Assembly (NCBI GenBank): GCA_947632315.1
Contig: CANROV010000008.1
Coordinates: 1 to 22,961 of the forward strand
Source: Candidatus Gastranaerophilales bacterium
GTDB taxonomy: Bacteria > Cyanobacteriota > Vampirovibrionia > Gastranaerophilales > Gastranaerophilaceae
Reading direction: 5' to 3'
Length of the DNA: 22,961 nt
The notes below the pieces were generated by a model. The model was not told where the DNA came from and did not search any database. It saw only the letters and a list, made by a program, of their open reading frames with translations. Each line of letters begins with the position of its first letter. Positions within the stretch are counted from its first letter, which is position 1. A program made the position numbers and the translations under genes. Shown one piece after another: positions 8,592 through 13,698 of the stretch.

Positions 8592-9292
8592 TTGCTACAA
8601 CTGAAAAAATTGAATACGGAAAAGAAATAATTGAGTTTGAATTATTGCAAGAAGATAGAAAAACTTTATCTATAGAAGTTTTGCCTACTACTAAGATTAA
8701 AGTTAAAGCTCCGCAAAATAAAAACAAACAAGACATTATAAAAAAAGTCAAAAATAAGGCAAAATGGATTACAAAACAAAAACGTTACTTCGTTGATAAT
8801 TACAAAAAGCCTGATAAAAAGAAGTATGTTAGCGGTGAATGTTTTAGGTATTTAGGAAAACAGTATCTATTAAAAGTAATTAAATCTGATATAGATTCTG
8901 TTAAATTAATAAAGGGATATCTTATTGTTGAATACAATTTAAAAACTCCGGCAAAATTAATAAATAAATGGTATAAGGATAAAGCACTATCTACGTATGA
9001 AAAAGAGTTAGATAAATGCTTCCAGCAATTTATTCCTTATAATATAGTTAAACCATCTTTGAAAATTCGTAAATTAACAAAACGATGGGGTAGTTATAAC
9101 CAAAATAGCAATACAATAACTATGAATATTGAGACTATAAAAACAAATAAAGACTGTATTGATTATGTTATTTACCACGAATTATGTCATAGTTTGTATT
9201 TTTCACATAAAAGAGATTTTTATAATTTATTGGAATCCAAATGTAAAAATTGGAAAAATTTAAAAATGAAATTAGAACAAAGTAGTATATGA
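8588..9292 (+). CDS. YgjP/M48-like zinc metallopeptidase
   Basis: 234 aa, the full length of the YgjP-type family. The N-terminal half has the beta-rich IEFELLQEDRKTLSIEVLPTT-type domain. The C-terminal half has KLTKRWGSYN, then the zinc motif HELCH in VIYHELCHSLYFSHKRDFY, where the two histidines plus the later histidine are the expected zinc ligands and glutamate the catalytic base. Such genes are very often the last gene of type I R-M operons. The stop of hsdR and the start here overlap by 4 nt, so co-translation is expected. The substrate is unknown; a role in turnover of the restriction complex is only conjecture. Its 3' end overlaps the convergent acetyltransferase gene. Confidence 0.92.
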   Translation: MIATTEKIEYGKEIIEFELLQEDRKTLSIEVLPTTKIKVKAPQNKNKQDIIKKVKNKAKWITKQKRYFVDNYKKPDKKKYVSGECFRYLGKQYLLKVIKSDIDSVKLIKGYLIVEYNLKTPAKLINKWYKDKALSTYEKELDKCFQQFIPYNIVKPSLKIRKLTKRWGSYNQNSNTITMNIETIKTNKDCIDYVIYHELCHSLYFSHKRDFYNLLESKCKNWKNLKMKLEQSSI

Positions 9293-9862
9293 TAATATTA
9301 TATAATTATAATTCTTTAATTTTTTTGCAGGAACTCCATAGGCAAGAGAATTATCAGGGATATCTTTTGTAACAACGGAGCCTGCTCCAATTACAACATT
9401 ATTTCCTATAGTTACTCCGCCCAATACAACTACATTACCGCCAATCCAGACGTTATTTCCGACTTTTATGGGTTTAGCCCACTCAAGTCCTTTATTTCTG
9501 GTTTTATAATCCAAAGGATGACCTGCCGCATAAAATCCGCAATTTGGTGCTATAAAAACATTATCTCCAAAGGTTACTTTTGCACAATCTAAAATTATTA
9601 GATTATGATTGGAATAAAAATTTTCACCAAGCTCTATATTATAGCCATAATCACACATAAAAGGCTGTTCTATTAAAAATTTCTTCTTTGTTTTCCCTAT
9701 TATTTTTTTTATTAATTCATTTCGTTCAATAATTTTTTCAGGGGAGAGATTATTATATTTAAAGCACAAAGTTTTACATTTTGTTCTTTCTTCTATTAAA
9801 CTTTTGTCATAATTTGCGTCGTATAATTCACCGTCAAGCATTTTTTCTTTTTCTGTTTTCAT
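9272..9862 (-). CDS. Maltose/galactoside-type O-acetyltransferase
   Basis: 196 aa, left-handed beta-helix acetyltransferase of the Maa/LacA group. The N-terminal domain matches well (EKMLDGELYDANYDKSLIEERTKCK). The hexapeptide repeats follow, with the catalytic histidine in AAGHPLDY and the WIGGNVVVLGGVTIGNNVVIGAGSVVTKDIP end. It would transfer acetyl from acetyl-CoA to a sugar hydroxyl. The family normally ends near VPAKKLK; here about 12 further residues (NYNYIILSYTTLF) are encoded antisense to the end of the YgjP gene, giving a 21-nt tail-to-tail overlap. This suggests the gene end was altered when the restriction island joined here. A GGAG ribosome site lies 10 nt before the ATG. Confidence 0.93.
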   Translation of the reverse strand: MKTEKEKMLDGELYDANYDKSLIEERTKCKTLCFKYNNLSPEKIIERNELIKKIIGKTKKKFLIEQPFMCDYGYNIELGENFYSNHNLIILDCAKVTFGDNVFIAPNCGFYAAGHPLDYKTRNKGLEWAKPIKVGNNVWIGGNVVVLGGVTIGNNVVIGAGSVVTKDIPDNSLAYGVPAKKLKNYNYIILSYTTLF

Positions 9863-9921
9863 AAATTAAGAACTCCATAATTAAACTTATTTTAATATTA
9901 TATCTGAAATATTATGATACA

Positions 9922-9930
9922 TGTTATAAT
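9922..9930 (+). promoter_or_regulatory. Extended -10 promoter for the YDxYG-repeat gene
   Basis: TGT-TATAAT, with TATAAT at 9925-9930, lies 17 nt before ATG 9948. No good -35 is seen, which fits an extended -10 promoter. A TATAAT also reads on the minus strand at 9902-9897 and may serve the divergent acetyltransferase. Confidence 0.5.
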
Positions 9931-9947
9931 AATTTTGGGCGTGAGAT

Positions 9948-10364
9948 ATGATTAAATTTTCATTAATTATTCTTATTTTATTTTTTACTGCAGGTTTTGG
10001 TTATTGCAATACAAATTCTTATGACCAATACGGGCAGAAAACAGGTTCTTTCAGAACTTATGGAAATACAATAAATCAATATGACCGATATGGAGCAAAA
10101 ACCGGGTCTTATCGTCAGACATCGTCAGGATATAATTCTTATGACAAATACGGGGTAAAAACCGGGAGCTATAGAACAAACGGCTCAACTACCACTCAAT
10201 ATGATAAATACGGGCAAAAGGTAGGTACGTACAGGACAAATTCAAACGGTGTAACTACATCTTATGATAAATACGGTCAAAAGACAGGTTCTTTCAGGAA
10301 AGATTCATCGGGCAGAGTAACAGAGTATGACAGATATGGCAAAAAGGTCGGAAGTTACTATTAA
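9948..10364 (+). CDS. Secreted protein of six YDxYGxKxGSYR repeats
   Basis: 138 aa. Residues 1-20 are a signal peptide (MIKFSLIILILFFTAGFGYC) with a hydrophobic core and no proper lipobox, so export by the general route is likely. The rest is six imperfect copies of Y-D-x-Y-G-x-K-x-G-(S/T)-(Y/F)-R/Y separated by 8-9 Ser/Thr/Asn-rich residues. The DNA period is 60, 60, 60, 63 and 63 nt, with TAT of each unit at 10020, 10080, 10140, 10200, 10263 and 10326. The tyrosine-glycine pattern recalls short beta-hairpin repeats such as WG-type or cell-surface repeats. Function is unknown; surface or periplasmic binding is a guess. Unit number could vary between strains. Confidence 0.85.
   Translation: MIKFSLIILILFFTAGFGYCNTNSYDQYGQKTGSFRTYGNTINQYDRYGAKTGSYRQTSSGYNSYDKYGVKTGSYRTNGSTTTQYDKYGQKVGTYRTNSNGVTTSYDKYGQKTGSFRKDSSGRVTEYDRYGKKVGSYY
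10020..10361 (+). repeat. Six tandem 60-63-bp coding repeats
   Basis: Each unit begins TATGA(C/T)-N-(A/G)ATA(C/T)GG in the DNA. The first four units are exactly 60 bp apart and the last two intervals are 63 bp, caused by one extra codon in the linker. Confidence 0.85.
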
Positions 10365-10400
10365 CTTTAAGAATAGTGAAAATTTATTCGGACAAATTAA

Positions 10401-10419
10401 TCTGTCCTAATATGACATA
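10401..10419. promoter_or_regulatory. Distal copy of the 19-nt palindrome, beyond the RT gene end
   Basis: TCTGTC-CTAATAT-GACATA. It matches 16 of 19 positions of the copy at 12494-12512 (read on the minus strand) and 15 of 19 of the copy at 12622-12640. The arm length and 7-nt spacer are the same. It does not sit at an obvious start of a gene, so it may be a decayed operator, or mark the outer edge of the RT cassette. Confidence 0.5.
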
Positions 10420-10485
10420 TACAAAGATTATAATAATAATGGTCAGTGATTCGCTAAGACCACGGAAAATAGAATAAAGAAGTTT

Positions 10486-10507
10486 ATTGCTCGCTTTGCT
10501 TCGCAAT
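10486..10507. repeat. Small palindromic element resembling dispersed bacterial repeats
   Basis: ATTGC-TCGCTTTGCTTC-GCAAT followed by GATTTTTT. The composition is much richer in G+C than its surroundings and resembles the ATTGCGAAGC-type short palindromes scattered in many bacterial genomes. With the T-run it could also act as a terminator for the upstream + strand gene. Confidence 0.4.
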
Positions 10508-10521
10508 GATTTTTTAAAACA

Positions 10522-10546
10522 AATACAGCCTTAATTTGGCTGTATT
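10522..10546. terminator. Bidirectional rho-independent terminator
   Basis: Stem AATACAGCC (10522-10530), 7-nt loop, GGCTGTATT (10538-10546), perfect 9 bp. T-rich tails follow in both directions (TTGTTATTTT on +, TGTTTT on -). It ends the leftward RT operon 4 nt after its stop and can stop + strand readthrough. Confidence 0.85.
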
Positions 10547-10549
10547 TTG

Positions 10550-11440
10550 TTATTTTAAAATTTTTTTTAATCTTTTTATTTCAGGATTATCGCTTATTCT
10601 AAAGCTTATTATTTTTGTTAATATATATTTTTGCATTTTTAAATAAAATGCATAATCGGATGATTTAAAATATGATATATATCCGATAATTTCTTCATAA
10701 CCTGTTTTTTTAAGGAACAGTGTTCCTATTCCTAATTTTTCTTCTAAAAAGACTGATTTTAAGTAATTAAAAATTAAAGAACGGTATTTACGTTTATTAT
10801 TTTTAGATATAACGGGAGCATGAGCATTATTTACAATTAATCCCAAAACTTCCTGTTTTTTATTATCACTGATATACTTTGTTTTTTCTTTATTAATAAA
10901 AAATCCGTTCTCGCTCAATAATTTAATCACAAGTTTTTCTGCAAGGATTAATTTTTGTTTAGAATCAGAGGAAAAAAACATATCATCCATGTAGCGTGAA
11001 TAATTTATTTGATTTTTTCTGCAAAAATCTAATAACTTATCATCAATTTGTGTTTGCGAAAATGCGTAATTTGCTATATGAGCTGATGTAATAGCACCTG
11101 TAGGCAGTTTATCATTTATTGTGCATATTTTATAAAGGTCGTTTTTGGTTATATATTGCGGGAAAAGGATATTACAATAAAAATCATCAAGAGCTTTTTT
11201 TATTTGGATTGATGAAAAAGATTCATAAAAATTTTCTATATCAGTCTTTAAAAGCCATTTTTGATTACAATGCACTATTGAGGCTTTTTTAATATTTAGC
11301 TGTATTTTATATTTAAGTTTTATAAGCTGTAAAATTTCTTTTTGCAGAACTTTTAATCTGCTGCAAGGGGAATATATTATTCTGTTTTTACTGTGAAAAA
11401 CGTTGTAATAGAGGTTATTATCTATATATAACAAACTCAT
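10550..11440 (-). CDS. Retron-like reverse transcriptase
   Basis: 296 aa, all palm motifs present: D67 in KTDIENFYESF, LPTGAITSAHIAN (112-124), the catalytic YSRYMDDMFFS (147-157, D152 and D153), then VLGLIVN (198-204). The YxRYxDDxxFS context and the size fit the bacterial retron/RT clade. The two retron-specific motifs are degenerate: NAxxH appears as ASIVH (53-57) and VTG as VLG (198-200). The active site is YMDD where most retrons have YADD. No maturase, endonuclease or integrase domain is present, so this is not a group II intron enzyme. The start lies 2 nt after the stop of the ATPase gene and its ribosome site AAGGAG lies inside that gene's end, so the two are coupled. No msr-msd RNA could be identified, so retron activity is inference. 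Confidence 0.9.
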   Translation of the reverse strand: MSLLYIDNNLYYNVFHSKNRIIYSPCSRLKVLQKEILQLIKLKYKIQLNIKKASIVHCNQKWLLKTDIENFYESFSSIQIKKALDDFYCNILFPQYITKNDLYKICTINDKLPTGAITSAHIANYAFSQTQIDDKLLDFCRKNQINYSRYMDDMFFSSDSKQKLILAEKLVIKLLSENGFFINKEKTKYISDNKKQEVLGLIVNNAHAPVISKNNKRKYRSLIFNYLKSVFLEEKLGIGTLFLKKTGYEEIIGYISYFKSSDYAFYLKMQKYILTKIISFRISDNPEIKRLKKILK

Positions 11441-11442
11441 AA

Positions 11443-12240
11443 TTACTCCTTACAATATGTTAAAAAAATACCGTTTTCAAATTTCAAAGAGATGTTGGTG
11501 CAGTATCCGAATTCATTTTTTTCAATAATTATTTCCGCATTGTGTTTAGATGTTTCATCGCAGGTGTTGTAATATTCATCTCGGTAAATCATCAATATAA
11601 GATTTGACAACTCTTCTAAAAGACTTGAATTTCTTATATCAGACAGCATAGGTCGTTTATCGTTTCTATATTCCAAAGCTCTGTTTAGCTGAGTTAATAT
11701 TACAAATATAATGCCGGTTTCATAAGCTATCCGTTTCAGTTCTTTTACTGCAAGATTAATTGAATCAGTATAATTAGGAGCTTTCGGCATTTCAAGAAGC
11801 TGAATATAGTCTATAAATACTATGTCCGGATTTTCGTTATTTATTTCGGTTTCTATGTCATTAATATTTAAATTGGGTTTATCATATATAAAAAGCTCTT
11901 TTGAGTTATAAAAATCCAATGCTTCTTTTATTTTTTTTTGATTATATTTTAAAGTTAAATCCCAGTCGTGGCTGTTTAATCCTGTTTTTATCATTAACAT
12001 TCGTTTTTTTAACAAATTATTTGTTAATACGGGAGAAAAAAACAAAATTTTCTTTTGTTTCTCAAGTAAATGTATTAAAACTGAAATTGCAAACGAGGTT
12101 TTACCCATGGCAGGGCGTCCGCCTATTGTTATTATGCTTCCTTTTTCTATCCCTTTAATATATTCATCTATTTCAACAAATCCTGTTGAAAAAATATTTT
12201 CTTCTTTATTCTTAAAAAGTTCTTTGCCGAAATTGTTCAT
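11443..12240 (-). CDS. Stand-alone DnaB C-terminal-like RecA-fold ATPase
   Basis: 265 aa, corresponding to the motor domain of replicative helicase DnaB without its N-terminal domain. Visible motifs are the opening FSTGFVEIDEYIKG, Walker A GRPAMGKTS (41-49), Walker B VFIDYIQLLE (141-150), ILTQLNRALEYRNDKRPMLSDIRNS (181-205), IYRDEYY (218-224) and EIIIEKNEFGY (236-246). Two residues important in DnaB look replaced: the SLEM-type motif with the catalytic glutamate reads SPVL (69-72), and the arginine finger of K-x-R-N-G reads K-N-E-F-G. It may therefore bind ATP but hydrolyse it poorly, or work with another partner. The start has a strong GGAGG site 7 nt upstream. It is coupled to the reverse transcriptase, suggesting one complex or pathway. 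Confidence 0.88.
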   Translation of the reverse strand: MNNFGKELFKNKEENIFSTGFVEIDEYIKGIEKGSIITIGGRPAMGKTSFAISVLIHLLEKQKKILFFSPVLTNNLLKKRMLMIKTGLNSHDWDLTLKYNQKKIKEALDFYNSKELFIYDKPNLNINDIETEINNENPDIVFIDYIQLLEMPKAPNYTDSINLAVKELKRIAYETGIIFVILTQLNRALEYRNDKRPMLSDIRNSSLLEELSNLILMIYRDEYYNTCDETSKHNAEIIIEKNEFGYCTNISLKFENGIFLTYCKE

Positions 12241-12306
12241 AGTTTTACCTCCTGTAATTAAAGTATAAAAGTTGTCTATGTCAATTTCGGTCGTTTATAT
12301 GTATTT

Positions 12307-12459
12307 TTAATTATCACTTTCTATATTTTTAATATTAATTTCACGAATAATTAAATCGTCGCTTTCAGGTTTTTTTTCATAATAATCATCCCAAATATCA
12401 ATAATTTTAATTCCAAAAAATTTAATTATTCTATGATTTGTAGCAAGTAAATCCGACAT
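12307..12459 (-). CDS. 50-aa unknown small protein, first gene of the RT operon
   Basis: 50 aa, starting MSDLLATNHRIIKFFGIKII and followed by DIWDDYYEKKPESDD and an acidic end (NIESDN). No family is recognised. A strong ribosome site AAGGAG (12471-12466 on the minus strand) is 6 nt from the ATG, which argues for translation. It is the first gene after the leftward promoter and lies 66 nt upstream of the ATPase gene on the same strand. Its size, charge and lead position are what an antitoxin-like partner, phage-trigger sensor or regulator would have, but that is speculation. Confidence 0.7.
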   Translation of the reverse strand: MSDLLATNHRIIKFFGIKIIDIWDDYYEKKPESDDLIIREINIKNIESDN

Positions 12460-12493
12460 AATTTTCTCCTTTGTTTGAATTATATAATTAAAA

Positions 12494-12512
12494 TATGTCA
12501 GATAAGGACATA
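12494..12512. promoter_or_regulatory. Operator-like palindrome, leftward promoter
   Basis: TATGTC-AGATAAG-GACATA, perfect 6-bp arms. Read on the minus strand it lies 4 nt after an AATAAT hexamer (12522-12517), so a bound protein would cover the probable start site of the RT operon. Confidence 0.65.
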
Positions 12513-12529
12513 AATAATTATTTTTTATC

Positions 12530-12548
12530 TGCGACCATTTTTGTCATA
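12530..12548. promoter_or_regulatory. Swapped half-site palindrome between the two operators
   Basis: TGCGAC-CATTTTT-GTCATA: the GAC and GTC halves are in the opposite order to the other copies, but the 7-nt spacer and total length are the same; arms match at 4 of 6 positions. A weaker site. Confidence 0.3.
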
Positions 12549-12612
12549 TAAAAACATTAAAATACTATTATAAAAATCTCTTAATAAATCACTCTCAAAT
12601 TCTTCCGAATGG

Positions 12613-12618
12613 TATAAT
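12613..12618 (+). promoter_or_regulatory. -10 box of the WYL-mcrBC operon
   Basis: Perfect TATAAT. No convincing -35 is seen at the usual distance. The expected start point falls within the palindrome that follows 3 nt later. Confidence 0.6.
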
Positions 12619-12643
12619 TACTATGTCCTTATGTGACGTAGTA
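12619..12643. promoter_or_regulatory. Operator-like palindrome, rightward promoter
   Basis: The core TATGTC-CTTATGT-GACGTA (12622-12640) extends to 9-bp arms, TACTATGTC and GACGTAGTA, with one mismatch. It begins directly after the TATAAT box, a typical place for an autorepressor. Confidence 0.7.
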
Positions 12644-12655
12644 TTTTTTTATTAT

Positions 12656-12660
12656 AGGGA
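12656..12660 (+). promoter_or_regulatory. Ribosome binding site setting the WYL gene start
   Basis: AGGGA, 7 nt before ATG 12668 and only 1 nt before ATG 12662. A longer in-frame start at 12623 would lie inside the operator and next to the -10 box. Confidence 0.6.
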
Positions 12661-12667
12661 AATGAAT

Positions 12668-13648
12668 ATGGAAGATAAACCGAGATACTCAAGAACCAGT
12701 GACATACTCGAACTATTAATTCTTATGCAGGCAAAGCCTTTAGGTATTTCAATAAATGATATAATGCAAAACTTTAATGTTTCAAGACGAACGGCAGAGA
12801 GAATGCGTGACAGTATATTAAATATATGTCCGCAGATTACGGAAATAGAAAATCCAAGGTCAAGAGAGAAGTTTTGGGGATTTAACGGCGGTTATTTAAA
12901 CGAAATTATAAGCTTTACTCCTGATGAAATTGCTAATCTTGAGAAAATGAAGAAATATCAAGAGGAAAACGGTTTTGAAGATAAACAAAAAATTTTAGAA
13001 CAAACCATTAATAAAATCAAAGCGTTAGGGCGGAAATACAGTACAAAACTTGACAATGCACTTGAAATTCTTCTGGAAACTGAGGGGTATGCTGTAAAAC
13101 AGGTTCCGAAGTATAAAATAGATTTGAAACTGTTGGAAACGGTACGTAGTTCAATGAAATCGAACAAAAAAATCAAGGCAAAATATAACGGAAAGAATAA
13201 AGTTCTATCTCCTTACGGATTAATTTACGGTGAAAAAATATATTTAATAGGGGTCGAGGAAGAGAAAGGAACAAATCCTTATTGTTATTTGCTTCATAAA
13301 TTTTCAGAGGTTAATATGACCGATAAAGTATTTGATAAAGGTGATTTCAATCTTGATGAATTTTCAAAAAAATCTTTTGGAGTGTATCAAGGTGAGTGTT
13401 TTGATGTTAAATTGCTATTTTCTAAAAATGTTGCTGAAGATGTTTTAAACTATCATTTTCATTCAACACAAAAGCTAAAGCGGAATGAAGATGGTTCGGT
13501 AACCGTAAAATTTAAAGCGTCAGGTGATAAAGAAATTATGTGGCACTTGTTTAAATGGGGAGAGGATGTTAAGATTCTTGCTCCAAACGTTTTAAAAAAA
13601 GAATATGTTGAGATACTGAAACAGGTATTAAAAAAACAAGAGGAATAA
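12668..13648 (+). CDS. WYL-domain transcriptional regulator
   Basis: 326 aa from the chosen start. The N-terminus is a winged helix-turn-helix: SDILELLILMQAKPLGISINDIMQNFNVSRRTAERMRDSI. The middle carries the WYL ligand-sensing domain (KIKAKYNGKNKVLSPYGLIYGEKIYLIGVEEE...), and the C-terminus the WCX-type extension. WYL regulators such as BrxR and CapW repress phage-defence operons and bind inverted repeats at their own promoter, which fits the palindrome just upstream. The longer frame from ATG 12623 is rejected because it would begin inside the promoter. The gene is 50 nt ahead of the McrB-type gene and should control it; because another operator copy faces the RT operon, it probably controls that as well. 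Confidence 0.92.
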   Translation: MEDKPRYSRTSDILELLILMQAKPLGISINDIMQNFNVSRRTAERMRDSILNICPQITEIENPRSREKFWGFNGGYLNEIISFTPDEIANLEKMKKYQEENGFEDKQKILEQTINKIKALGRKYSTKLDNALEILLETEGYAVKQVPKYKIDLKLLETVRSSMKSNKKIKAKYNGKNKVLSPYGLIYGEKIYLIGVEEEKGTNPYCYLLHKFSEVNMTDKVFDKGDFNLDEFSKKSFGVYQGECFDVKLLFSKNVAEDVLNYHFHSTQKLKRNEDGSVTVKFKASGDKEIMWHLFKWGEDVKILAPNVLKKEYVEILKQVLKKQEE

Positions 13649-13698
13649 GAAAGTAATAATATTATATTTTCAGCTAAAAATTAATAATAGGAGACAAT

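Larger units (their letters stand above)
10365..10549. other. 185-bp structured intergenic region between convergent genes
   Basis: It holds, in order: a near-palindrome GGACA-AATTAATC-TGTCC (10390-10407); an operator-like palindrome overlapping it (10401-10419); a stem GGTC...GACC (10441-10461); a palindromic TTGC...GCAA element (10486-10507); and a bidirectional terminator (10522-10546). No gene is supported. The density of hairpins is higher than in other gaps of the window. Confidence 0.6.
12460..12667. promoter_or_regulatory. Divergent promoter and operator region
   Basis: About 208 bp between the 50-aa ORF and the WYL regulator. It carries two copies of a TATGTC-N7-GACATA palindrome, one swapped half-site palindrome between them, and -10-like hexamers facing outward. 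A further single TATGTC half-site occurs at 12277-12282. No gene is seen inside it. Confidence 0.65.

Noticed and set aside
10020..10361. CRISPR-like array because of the regular 60-bp spacing
   Set aside because: The units are in frame, encode a repeated peptide after a signal peptide, and have no constant repeat with unique spacers.
10411..10476. 21-aa ORF starting at ATG 10412 in the intergenic region
   Set aside because: No ribosome site, and it crosses the palindrome and hairpin; nothing supports translation.
10550..11440. Group II intron or diversity-generating retroelement
   Set aside because: No maturase or endonuclease domain, no intron-type RNA domains, and no variable-repeat/template-repeat pair was noticed near the RT.
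12241..12306. Internal minus-strand promoter TTGACA-N16-TTTAAT before the DnaB-like gene
   Set aside because: The hexamers are good, but the start point would fall on the ribosome binding site GGAGG, leaving no usable leader. It is left open but not listed as a feature.
12241..12622. Retron msr-msd RNA upstream of the ATPase or the small ORF
   Set aside because: No pair of long inverted repeats with the nested stems expected of an msr-msd was found by eye in this region; the gap between ATPase and RT is only 2 nt.
12623..12667. Longer start for the WYL regulator at ATG 12623
   Set aside because: It lies 5 nt after the -10 box and inside the palindrome, has no ribosome site, and adds residues (SLCDVVFFYYREM) unlike a WYL N-terminus.
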